Position numbers and translations under genes: made by a program
The notes under the pieces: model-generated
What the model was told of the DNA's origin: nothing
What the model saw: the letters and a program-made list of their open reading frames with translations, nothing else
Database searches by the model: none
In this document: one piece after another, positions 1 to 8,122 of the stretch
Position numbering within the stretch: position 1 is the first letter of the stretch
Layout of the letters: every line of letters begins with the position of its first letter
Origin: Welwitschia mirabilis
Lineage: Eukaryota; Gnetophyta; Gnetopsida; Welwitschiales
Assembly: GCA_051453625.1 (NCBI GenBank)
Contig: JBOZIK010000001.1
Coordinates: forward strand, 255,311,708-255,333,808
Reading direction: 5' to 3'
DNA length: 22,101 nucleotides

Positions 1-7
1 CTTTTTA

Positions 8-26
8 GAAAATCTCCCCCTTATAA
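8..26 (-). other. Polypurine tract, distal copy
   Basis: On the minus strand this reads TAAGGGGGAGATTTT. It closely resembles the tract at 475-487 and is where plus-strand DNA synthesis would be primed next to a 3' LTR. It lies at the window edge, so the LTR itself is not visible. Confidence 0.55.
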
Positions 27-456
27 AATGCCCATTTGCGAAATAATATTCCTTCTAAAACAAGTTAAGGCATTTTAAACAAATAAATTTTTTGCTTCAA
101 AGGAAAGAATTTAATATGAACATATAAAAGTTTAAAGGCATAACTTTATGATAAGCATAATGTAATCATGTAAACTTACATTATAATCAGATGTCACAAA
201 TTATAGTTTATCTTCAATGTTAGAAGATTATGAACTTTTTTAAGTACAGTACATATAATACCCAAAAAAAACATATTTAGCATATGTAATTTGAAAAGGC
301 ATAAATAAATTTGAGATACCAAATAAAACACAATTTTGTGCAAAATAGATAAGTGCATTTAATTAGGCATAAGCAACCATTACAAAGTAGAAGTTTAAAC
401 ATTACAAACTAGAAGTGCTCGTCAAGAGCATACCACTGAAATTATGTAAAAAGCAT
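27..456. other. AT-rich non-coding stretch between two polypurine tracts
   Basis: No coding potential on either strand. It lies between the accessory ORF stop and the distal PPT of the left element, so it is probably element 3' UTR. There is a short local repeat of an 'acattacaaa.tagaagt' type around 380-415. Confidence 0.5.
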
Positions 457-470
457 TCAACAAAATCCAA

Positions 471-490
471 CTAATTCTCCCCCTTTTAAC
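471..490 (-). other. Polypurine tract, proximal copy
   Basis: Minus strand GTTAAAAGGGGGAGAATTAG. The tract overlaps the last codons of the accessory ORF. This is the classic copia PPT form; together with the copy at 8-26 it gives two PPTs about 465 bp apart. Confidence 0.65.
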
Positions 491-551
491 ATCAATGATA
501 AGGAAGAGAATATAAAATAAAATATAATCTGAAATTTTTTTAAATCAAACT

Positions 552-600
552 CCTCTTCTTCTTCTTCTTCTTCTTCTTCTTCTTTTTCTTCTTCTTCTTC
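552..600 (-). repeat. TTC/GAA microsatellite encoding poly-Glu
   Basis: A nearly pure TTC run on the plus strand, interrupted once, that reads as a long glutamate tract in the accessory ORF on the minus strand. Confidence 0.9.
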
Positions 601-1662
601 AGAGTCTTCCTTTGACTCTTCTTTATCACCTCCTGTGTAAGCTAAGCTAGTGGCCTCTGCTGAGGTATCAGTGATATCATAACCAGCTGCTATGAATGCT
701 TCCTTCATGTGTCTAGTACGAGAGTCAATTCATCTCAACTATGAAAGGGTCTTATCAGAAGAGACTTCCTTTGGAGAAGGGGACTTGAAGGATTTCTTAG
801 AAGGAGCAAAGATGTGTATGCGGGATAAGGTTGCATGCTTAATGGGTGTCATAGGCTAGAGGGTTTATAGTTTGGGATGAAATCATATTCTTTAGTATTA
901 TGTAGGAGCATCAATAGAATGCTCAGTCCCTATTAAATACATCAAATAGGCTGGATAGCAGAAGAACTCATCACAATGTCCAACTAAAGGTAAAAAGTTA
1001 TAGGTAAAAATCAAGTGGAGAAAGTAATATTTTGGAGTCAATAAAGAAGTAGAAGAGGTATTCTTTCAAGTATGCATCTTACTAAAAATCTCTCTAGTAA
1101 CAACATTTTTGTCTTCCTTGTGTCCTGAAGAGGCCAAAACTCTTCATAGTCACTTCTTGGAAGGTCGGTTAGCTCAGAAATAAGATTGGATGTTGCTCTT
1201 ATCTACTTCCTCAAAATGAGGATTTCAATGGTCCTAGAGTCATAATCATAAGAAGCATTATAGTAAAAAATTCGAGTGAGAAAAGGATAAGTAGAACCAG
1301 AAACATCTAAAAAGTGATTAAGATCTTGATCTCTCAGTAGTTGAATAACTTCCGTGAGCTCTCTAAGCTCTGAAGTAGCTACTGATCACTCCTAGTACAC
1401 TGCTTTCGTCTTAAATTTCTCTATGAACTTGTCAATGTCCTCCTCTGACATTTCCTAATAGAAAATAGTTGGATCCCTTAAAGGAGATTTCTTCACTCTC
1501 CTCTTGAATGAGCTTTTAGCCATTTCAGGACTTTGCAAGCAAGAAAAGCTGAGAGGAAAACACTAGATTTGGAAGCAAAACTCTGGATCTTGAAGAAAGG
1601 GTACTAGATCTAAGAGATGGAGAGGGCTAGAACATAATGAAATTGATTTAGAGTACACTTTC

Positions 1663-1670
1663 TTTTATAG
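1663..1670 (-). promoter_or_regulatory. TATA box of internal module upstream of accessory ORF
   Basis: Minus strand CTATAAAAG, 140 bp upstream of the accessory ATG (1523) and directly downstream of a palindromic motif cluster. The leader between is pyrimidine-rich. A chance TATA is possible in such AT-rich DNA, but the spacing matches the equivalent module at 21718-21724. Confidence 0.5.
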
Positions 1671-1734
1671 GCTATGCAAAATAAGGCAAAATGAAGAAAG
1701 AAATCGAGTCCACTGATGGTACTTCTATATTGTG

Positions 1735-1885
1735 ATCCGTTAAGTCCGATCGACTGCTCGAGATGCCAGTCAACCTATTGAAATGTGGGTCTATAGTACT
1801 GGAAGGGATCCGGGTGACCAGGCTTTCAGACCAGTTGACCGACCACATCCGGTCAACTGAATCAAAGATCTGATTGACTACCTTG
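1735..1885 (-). promoter_or_regulatory. U3-like cluster of GTCRAC motifs
   Basis: About six copies of a short motif: gatcgactg, cagtcaacc, gggtgacc, agttgaccgacc, ccggtcaactg, gattgactacc. The same motif family fills the U3 of this element's LTR (5437-5970). It sits immediately upstream of the TATA box at 1663-1670. Confidence 0.55.
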
Positions 1886-1888
1886 CAA

Positions 1889-2154
1889 TCAGCCAAAGGA
1901 TGACAACTGAATCCCTAGTTCATTTTCATGATTGACAATTAAGTTACAGACATGGGGTGTTACATCAAAATTCTCCAAAAACCATTCAGTTTTAGCAAGA
2001 TTTAAACTAACATCATAGTTTGCATGAAATAACTTATCGATTAATTTGATATCTATTCTATAAATATTATCCACTCATTTGCAGAAAAAATAGAAACATT
2101 TGTTTTCTCATCTACAACTTCACATTTTGATTTTTCAAAAATTACTTTGTGACC
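1889..2154 (-). pseudogene. GAG-pre-integrase fragment, second copy, with deletion junction
   Basis: Next to the N gap, the minus strand reads GHKVIFEKSKCEVVDEKTNV. After a frame change it reads NIYRIDIKLIDKLFHANYD and SLN, matching the first copy at 2506-2660 with several residue changes. After SLN the similarity to pol stops and an unrelated 37-residue tail (from LAKTEWFLENFD) runs to the stop at 1889. Integrase, RT and RNase H should follow here but are missing, so this is the edge of a large internal deletion. Confidence 0.7.
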
Positions 2155-2505
2155 NNNNNNNNNNNNNNNNNNNNNNNNNNNNNNNNNNNNNNNNNNNNNN
2201 NNNNNNNNNNNNNNNNNNNNNNNNNNNNNNNNNNNNNNNNNNNNNNNNNNNNNNNNNNNNNNNNNNNNNNNNNNNNNNNNNNNNNNNNNNNNNNNNNNNN
2301 NNNNNNNNNNNNNNNNNNNNNNNNNNNNNNNNNNNNNNNNNNNNNNNNNNNNNNNNNNNNNNNNNNNNNNNNNNNNNNNNNNNNNNNNNNNNNNNNNNNN
2401 NNNNNNNNNNNNNNNNNNNNNNNNNNNNNNNNNNNNNNNNNNNNNNNNNNNNNNNNNNNNNNNNNNNNNNNNNNNNNNNNNNNNNNNNNNNNNNNNNNNN
2501 NNNNN
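2155..2505. other. Assembly gap (351 N)
   Basis: Run of N inside the pol fossil. Homologous pre-integrase sequence lies on both sides of it. Confidence 1.
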
Positions 2506-2960
2506 ATTTAGGCTAATATTATAGTTTGTATGAAATAACTGATTGATCAATTGAGTATCTATTCTATAAATATTATTCACTTGGTTTGTAAAAAAGATAG
2601 AAACATTTGTTTTCTTATCTACAACTTTGCATTTTGATTTTTTAAAAATTACTTTGTGACCTTTGTCACATAATTGAATAATGCTCAATAAATTATGTTT
2701 TAATCCATTTACATAAATCACATTATCAAGTTTGGACAACTTGCCTCCCTTGATGCATCCTATACTTTCTATCTTTGCGTTTTCGTTGTTTCCAAAAATG
2801 ACTTCTCCTTCATTTGTACTTCTCAAGTACTGAAAACTTGATTTCTCTCTTGACATATGCCTTAAGCAACCACTGTCTAGATATCAAATATTTTTACTTG
2901 GTCCTCTGAGAGCTATCTATGTTATAAAACTTTGAAGATTATTAGCTCTGACCCACTTAG
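2506..2960 (-). pseudogene. Copia protease start and GAG-pre-integrase domain, first copy
   Basis: The protease-type motif YLDSGCLRHMSREKSSF is read at about 2883-2830, with the catalytic Asp at 2877-2875. A TGA at 2886-2884 replaces the residue before it, a usual Trp position. Upstream sequence reads NKTKWVRANN. Downstream are VIYVNGLKHNLLSIIQLCDK and the pre-integrase segment ending NNIYRIDTQLINQLF, which runs to the N gap. The frame from 2856 to 2506 is open. In the family this region is cleaved from the Gag-Pol polyprotein; here it is a fossil. Confidence 0.85.
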
Positions 2961-4537
2961 TCTTATTAGACTTAGGTGGCACACTTTTCTTAGAAATAAA
3001 TTTGAAAGGTAAAGTATTTGTAGTTTATAAAAAAAGCATTAATTATCTATTTTTTCAAAAAAGCTTTGAATGACAAAATTTACTACAAAAATTACATGAA
3101 AGTTTAGAAGCATACTCACTCTTCTAATTTAGAAGAACTATCAGAGAATTTATAGTTTAGAAGTATTTGTAGTTTCTGTCTCTAGTAGATTTTCACACTC
3201 TAAGCATCTATTCTAATTTAGAAGAACTATCAGAGAATTTATTTACAAAAAAAAAAGGATCTTTTGTACTTAAGAAACTAGGCTTGTGTTGTCAGATTTT
3301 AGCACATTATATTTCTCTTCTAATTCCTCCTTTTCTTTAGTGATAGTCTTCACTGTTCTGTTTAAATCATTTATTCTCTTAGCTAGCTTTTGACACTTTT
3401 TATACAACTCCTGACATGTATCTTCTAACTCATTCTCTTCTTCATTGATCATATCTAAATCATCAGTCTCTATTGTACTAGGAGCATCTTTGAGTGATGG
3501 CATAAAAGCCATGAAGGACAACCTTCTATCTCTATCTGATTCTTGATCTGATTAGCTTTCATCATTATCATCATTTTCAATGTCCCATGTAGTAATAAAT
3601 GAGGGATTCTTTGATTTCCTGTTATCTCTCCTTGTGTTGGGGCACTCATTTGCTATATGGCCAAATCCTTTACATGAGTAGCATTAGATCTCTTTATCCT
3701 TTTCTTTCTTCTTTCTATGTTTTAGATGACTCCTTTTTGCATTTCTACTTGATTCTCCTTCCTTTTCTTCTTATGAAGAAATTTTCTGAACCTTATGGCT
3801 AGAAGAGCCACTTCATCATCATCCAAGTCCTCATCTGATCTATCAAATCTATAGTCTTCCTGCACACATTTTAAAGTAATACCTTTATTCTTATCCTTAA
3901 TAAATTTAAGCTCACAGGTTTGAAAATTACCTTGAAGTCCTTCCAGTGCATTGAATTTATGTTTTTGATTTCTTCTATGGCTGTAACTTTTGGTTTGAAT
4001 CTTTTTGACAAGGATCTCAAGACTTTTCTTACCACTTTTCCATTCTCCAAGTGTTCTCCAAGGGTTGCCATAGAGTTTACGATATCAGTGAGTCTAGTAA
4101 AAAATTTTTGCAATGTCTCTTCTTCATCCATATGGATATCTTCAAATTTTGAAATAAGCATCTAGATTTTAGTTTGTTTTACAATTCTTTTGTGTGTTAC
4201 TTCGAGAATGTCCCAAGATTCCTTAGCATGGTTACAGTTCACTTGAATTCATATGCACATACTGCATAAAATATGGCATTAAGGGCAGGGGCATCTATAG
4301 TGGCTTTTGACTTTCAGTGGCGTTATATTGGTTTCGAGCTTTGAGAACTAGGATAGTATTGCCATTAACATCAGTCTAGGTTAACATAGGTACAATATAA
4401 CCTTTGTAGATGACTTCTTCTATGTTGGCATCTAAGAATCTAATAAATATTCTTATCCTAGCTTTCTAGTAAGCATAGTTTGACCCATTAAACATAGGTG
4501 GATGACTGGTAGAAAAACCCTTAGAGGGATTACTTAT
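2961..4537 (-). pseudogene. Copia gag (UBN2-type) with two zinc knuckles, broken
   Basis: Structural Gag that would package element RNA. The N-terminal block reads SHPPMFNGSNYAY (about 4505-4470), with an ATA at 4537-4535 where the family's start codon is expected. It continues through AKESWDILEVTH (about 4215) into the best-preserved UBN2 part, 4161-3871, with FFTRLTDIVNSMATLGE and FKPKVTAIEEIKN. An acidic linker EDLDDDEVALLA follows. The perfect CCHC knuckle CYSCKGFGHIANEC lies at about 3685-3644. Next is an 83-residue acidic coiled coil (3521-3270), then a second degenerate knuckle at 3096-3055 (C-X2-C-X4-H-X4, with TGA in place of the last Cys). Stops at 4469-4467, 4378-4376 and 4164-4162, a stop just before the knuckle, and frameshifts near 4240 and 3780 disable it. 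Confidence 0.9.
3122..3241. repeat. Exact 31-bp direct repeat, 89 bp apart
   Basis: The sequence starting ttctaatttagaagaac at 3122-3152 recurs exactly at 3211-3241, inside the gag linker between coiled coil and second knuckle. A short local duplication with no visible divergence. Confidence 0.9.
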
Positions 4538-4588
4538 TTTAGGGTTCTAAGATCAAGATTAGTTAAAATCTAAAGAAGACTCAACTTA

Positions 4589-4600
4589 GCTCTGCTACCA
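4589..4600 (-). other. Primer-binding site, initiator tRNA-Met type
   Basis: Minus strand TGGTAGCAGAGC, one base different from the standard plant copia PBS TGGTATCAGAGC. It lies 2 nt after the LTR end (CA at 4604-4603) and about 50 nt before the degraded gag start. This fixes the element's orientation and its 5' LTR boundary. Confidence 0.9.
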
Positions 4601-4924
4601 AATGATAAGATTGAGAACCCTAGAGGGGGGTAAATAGGTTCTTTAAAGAATCCAACATAATATTTTAAATGAATCTAATCTAAAAAATAAAACTTGCATA
4701 CACTAATGAACTAATGTAAAATGTTCATGATATAAGAAAATAATGGAAGTAAAAAAACAAAAACTGAAAGCATAAAAATACCAACTTGATACAAGCAAGA
4801 TTTGTAGTGGTGTAGGACATTCCCTACTCCAGTCTTGATGATCAGCTTATTTCCAAGTTATATCTAAGATTTTTGTTACTTCACTAGGTATATTAGGTTT
4901 ACTTTATCCTTTACAAATGAACTT

Positions 4925-5024
4925 TTTCAGGCTTAGTCTCAACCTTTGAATGGATTTTTTAAGGCTTAGTCTCAACCTTTGAACAGACTTTTTAAGGCTT
5001 AGTCTCAACCTTTCAAAAAGCAAG
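4925..5024 (-). repeat. 33-bp tandem repeat x3 in LTR R/U5
   Basis: The plus-strand core ggcttagtctcaaccttt begins at 4930, 4963 and 4996, so the period is exactly 33. On the minus (element sense) strand it reads AAAGGTTGAGACTAAGCC. It lies about 300 bp downstream of the TATA box, so it would be transcribed. Confidence 0.95.
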
Positions 5025-5300
5025 GTAGTAGTGTAATAATGCTTTTAAAGCACGGATATCATTCGTTCTTGATTCGGTAAATTATGGAGCTCTTTTCCTA
5101 TAGATGTAAAACAAATAAAGCTCTTGATATAACCTTGAATGTAGAGAGGATTCTAATAGAAGATCTCCTTCGGCCAGAAATATAGATGCCAAGATACAAC
5201 AGTGAAAGCCACCCAAATACAATGCTTGATCCTTTAAATACAATAGATTTATCTAAATGAAAATAGTTTCAAAAGACTATTTGGTCATCTATGTCTTAGC

Positions 5301-5310
5301 TATTTATATT
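5301..5310 (-). promoter_or_regulatory. LTR TATA box
   Basis: Minus strand AATATAAATA, located between the U3 motif cluster and the R/U5 repeats. This is the likely start region for element RNA. Confidence 0.55.
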
Positions 5311-5436
5311 GGAAGGCTTTTAGGGTTTATACATTTGAAATGCACTTCCAATGACTATAAACAACTACAAAACGACTACCTAATGGCTACATAATGGATA
5401 CATAACATTTAGAAAAATTTTACTTCCGTTCTGTCT

Positions 5437-5970
5437 AGTCGACCCCACAAAAATCTGATTGACCCCATATGGTGCTGTGAGTTACATAAGTTACCCAAGT
5501 AAGAAATTTAGTCATTCCAATTTATTATGGATCCCTGTCTAGTCGACTCCATCTAGGCCCAGTCGACCTCAATCTGGTCGCCCACTACTTTATCCGGTCA
5601 CCCACTCCTCTGATAAAAATTCTTTCTAGTTTTTTTGCATTGAGTCTAGTCGACCCCTTTAGGTATCGGTTGATCCCATGATGATCGGATCAGGCATACC
5701 AGCTTCACAATGATCAGGTCCAGTTGAACCCATCATAGGTCTAGTTGACCCCTTATCATTTAGTCCAAGAATACTGTTTATTGGTTTCTCAAATCTGGTC
5801 AACCCCATAAAGATTTGGTTGACCACTTGCCATTCGGTTCAGGGACACTAGTTTTTGAGGTTATAGGTCTAGTCAACCCCATCAAAAATCTAGTTGACCC
5901 CTCTGAATGTAGTTCATTTTCTATCTGATTCAGGTGCAGTCTACCCCTTGAAAATCCAGTCAACCCCTCA
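5437..5970 (-). promoter_or_regulatory. U3 cluster of about 16 GTCGACC/GTTGACC motifs
   Basis: Copies include ctagtcgacccc (5437, 5645), ctagtcgactcc, cagtcgacctc, ctagttgacccc, tggtcaacccc, ggttgaccac, ctagtcaacccc and ccagtcaacccc. The palindromic GTCGAC core often appears with CpG changed to TpG/CpA. Palindromic LTR motif clusters are a reported Sirevirus feature; the binding partner is unknown. Confidence 0.7.
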
Positions 5971-6072
5971 AGAGGGTAAAAGAATTGACAGGTTTCTAGT
6001 GCTCAAAAGTTAATGATTTTGGTTTCATCTTTTAACCTGTAAGTAATTTAACATCATCTACACAAGATACAC

Positions 6073-6082
6073 NNNNNNNNNN
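6073..6082. other. Assembly gap (10 N)
   Basis: Run of ten N at the outer end of the left LTR; it hides the element boundary. Confidence 1.
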
Positions 6083-6320
6083 ATTTGCTATACAGAAAAC
6101 ATTATTTTGACATCAATAAGTAAAACATAATCCAATAGTTAAAATATTAGTGGATTTGATAAGGTAAGTAACTCTAGTAGGTAGAGATTTCACCTAAGGC
6201 ATGGAGTGGGCAAAAAGATGGGGAATGAATTAAAGAGATAGAAAAATGAAAAGGAGAAGCCTATTTGAGATCTAATTTTTCCATAAGTGAACAAGGTTAG
6301 GAAAGTTTAGAAAGAGAAGA

Positions 6321-7060
6321 ATGAGAAAAGAGAAGTAATTAAAAGGGGTGGATGGGGGTCAACCGGGTGCAATAGATAAGAGGTATTACCCATCGATCCC
6401 AAGAGAAAATAGCTAGACGAACGAGCCAACAGTCCATAATTATTCTTAGAAGGAACTAAAAGATAATAGGGACAATTCAATTAAGGATGAAGTAATATTT
6501 ATCAGTGATGAGGAGGAGGAAGCAGATCAAAAGGACAAGGATTAGAGAGCAGAGTCCTCTTAAAAAGGGGAATCTTACAGAAAAAACAAAGTTAAGGAGG
6601 AGCTTTGGAACTTATCTTTTAAGGATAAATACTTGGAAGAAGATAAATCTGAAGAAGAGGGATGCTATAAATTAGAGAAAGAACTAGCTTATGATGACAT
6701 GGAGGTAGCCAGAGCATGACAAGATCATGATGGTGTATTTGGAATTCTTTCAAATGGTTCCCAGTAAGAAATCATAAAGGCTCATAGATGCATAATGCTA
6801 ACATGACAACTAGACAAAAATAAAAATTGAACTAAGGAAGCCTTAGAAAGAATGATTGAGCTTAACATGGTGAAGGATGTTCTAAAGAATAAATAAGCTT
6901 ATGCCTTCTATAATTTTTTGCATAGGAAAACTAATCTAGACATATGGGCATTAGTTGTAGCTTTCATAGCATAGGATAGTTACTGATTTTTCTGCTTAGA
7001 TTTTGTTTCAACTGGTAATCCATGTCTTTTATTAGATTAAAAGGAAGCTTCTTAGTTTTT
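6321..7060 (+). pseudogene. Fossil reading frame, about 245 codons, family not recognised
   Basis: One frame from ATG 6321 reads as protein-like sequence without an obvious frameshift for about 740 bases but carries about 14 stops. Visible parts: a basic N-terminus, an acidic stretch ISDEEEEADQKDKD (around 6500-6540), a charged region NLSFKDKYLEEDKSEEE, a block DHDGVFGILSNGSQ (about 6725-6765), ALERMIELNMVKDVLKNK (about 6840-6890) and a C-terminal block HRKTNLDIWALVVAFIA (about 6920-6970) ending near NPCLLLD. Most stops (TGA after Ala or Thr, TAA before Glu or Ala, TGA between Tyr and Phe) are one transition from Arg, Gln or Trp codons. I do not recognise the family. The acidic N-terminus and helical C-terminus suggest a retroelement or pararetroviral accessory or gag-like protein, but this is a guess. 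Confidence 0.45.
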
Positions 7061-7736
7061 CTTTTTATAGTTATAGAATATTTTAATATTATGAAACATC
7101 AAACATTCAAGACAAATCCTATTAGGTGCTTTCAAAATGTTGGGGGACGGACTTCTTGGTTTTGGTGTTTGACTATCTAAAAGTTTTGTATAGTGATATT
7201 TGTTTAATAGAAAATGAAATTTTTGTTAGGGAAAAAAATTTCATTATGAATGTTTAACATAAATTAGTTAATTCTATGATAAAAATAAAATTTATTTTAG
7301 ATTAGAGGCGTAACGTATAATGTTTTCTTAACCTTCTATTTATTAATTTTAGTATTGATCTCATTAATACTTACACGGAAACATTCTTGTCCTATAACAA
7401 TCAACAGTAAACCATAGTCTATAGGTTTTAAAGATTAGATAAGTTTTCATTACTACTTAAATGCTTACAAATAATCTAAAGTACTAGAGAGCAATGTCTT
7501 GATTATTAATATTAGAATCATACTGTCTAACTTCCTTCTCTAGGGTCAGTTTTCAAGATTAATATCTTGATTAATAGTATCATCATTTATATAAGAATAG
7601 TTATCTTGTTTTTCAGGTTTCTTAGGGCTTTTCTTTATTCTTATGCTTTGTGATTTGATCTCAAATTAAAATGGATCTTGATTGTAAGATATTCTTCTTT
7701 TCTTTTTACTTCCCTTTTGTTTTGTAACTTGTATAA
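7061..7736. other. AT-rich stretch, no gene seen
   Basis: No reading frame or recognisable domain on either strand. The minus strand may hold the eroded region after the gag fossil at 7737-8122, but no protease motif could be identified. Confidence 0.5.
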
Positions 7737-8122
7737 AAAATTCTCCATAAAATGGTGCTTTTTCTTGCATAAGAAACATTTATTTCATAATTAATTATTC
7801 CTTTCCATCGTTTTCATCAATTTCCTTATGGAATATGCTTGCTTTACATTCATTTATTTGGACATCTATTCATTATCATTGTTTATGTATTTCCTTTTCT
7901 ATTTTTAACATAGAATAGTTTTTCAAAGAATTTGACATTCTTTCCAATGGTATGTATGCAACAACGCTTCCAAGACATGGGCAACGCTTTAATGGTGTAA
8001 TTAATTATAACCATATCATAAAATTTCCTTTCATATTTTCTAATATCTTTACAAAGTGAGTTTGATTTATTTATGAAATTGTAAATGGAATATTCTTTTT
8101 CATTTAAGGTAATAAACTTTTG
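7737..8122 (-). pseudogene. Copia gag fossil of a second lineage
   Basis: An 80-codon open stretch without ATG runs from 8122 to the stop at 7885-7883. It holds INKSNSLCKDIRKYERKFYD, then TIKALPMSWKRCC and KNVKFFEKL. The spacing 'I..LP.SWK ... F..L' matches the C-terminal half of UBN2 copia Gag. A neighbouring frame then gives LKIEKEIHK, which fits the usual end of the domain, so there is a frameshift near 7900. Further on, at 7778-7737, CFLCKKKHHFMEN has CCHC spacing with Phe where the last Cys is expected. It is clearly different from the gag of the left element. N-terminal gag and all of pol were not found. Confidence 0.6.

Larger units (their letters stand above)
457..1523 (-). pseudogene. 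3' accessory (env-like / plant transposon-type) ORF, broken
   Basis: The ATG at 1523 opens a basic N-terminus (MAKSSFKRRVKKSP). After two or three stops and frame changes the block NHFLDVSGSTYPFLTRIFYY appears (around 1315-1260). Next come a helical block with FLPLVGHCDEFF and CYPAYLMYLIG (around 1000-930) and a Lys/Ser/Pro stretch. An undamaged 83-residue C-terminus (708-457) holds the poly-Glu tail and runs over the PPT. The 'YP.L.R.FY' block followed by the LP..GH.DE block resembles the family annotated as 'putative plant transposon protein' (Pfam PF20167-like), also labelled envelope-like in Sireviruses. That identity is from memory of the family. Its molecular role is not established, and I see no clear membrane or signal segment. 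Premature stops lie near 1457, 1388 and 1382, so no protein is expected. Confidence 0.65.
1..6072 (-). mobile_element. Decayed Sirevirus-like Ty1/copia element with 3' accessory ORF (left element)
   Basis: Read on the minus strand, the order is: LTR, initiator-Met-type PBS, gag, protease DSG motif, GAG-pre-integrase domain, U3-like internal module, acidic accessory ORF, and two polypurine tracts. That order fits the Sirevirus branch of copia, whose members have long LTRs, an extra ORF after pol and multiplied PPTs. Integrase catalytic core, RT and RNase H are absent, apart from what may lie in the 351-N gap. The 3' LTR would lie left of the window. Many stops and several frameshifts make it non-functional. 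The assignment rests on domain order and motifs, not on a database search. Confidence 0.8.
4603..6072 (-). mobile_element. 5' LTR of the left element (outer end uncertain)
   Basis: The inner end is set by CA at 4604-4603 next to the PBS. The U5 end reads CCTATTTACCCCCCCTCTAG on the minus strand, matching the U5 end of the solo LTR at 17342-17361. It contains three tandem 33-bp repeats, a TATA box at 5301-5310 and a palindromic motif cluster at 5437-5970. The outer end is obscured by a 10-N gap at 6073-6082 and may run up to about 60 bp past it, so the length is at least 1.4 kb. No target-site duplication can be read. Confidence 0.75.

Noticed and set aside
1672-1896. Minus-strand 74-residue open frame
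   Set aside because: Covers the motif cluster and TATA region; repeated Val/Asp/Trp reflect the GTCRAC motif, not a protein family.
3599-4165. Plus-strand open frames of 67 and 81 residues
   Set aside because: They are antisense shadows of the minus-strand gag, whose conserved blocks are clear.
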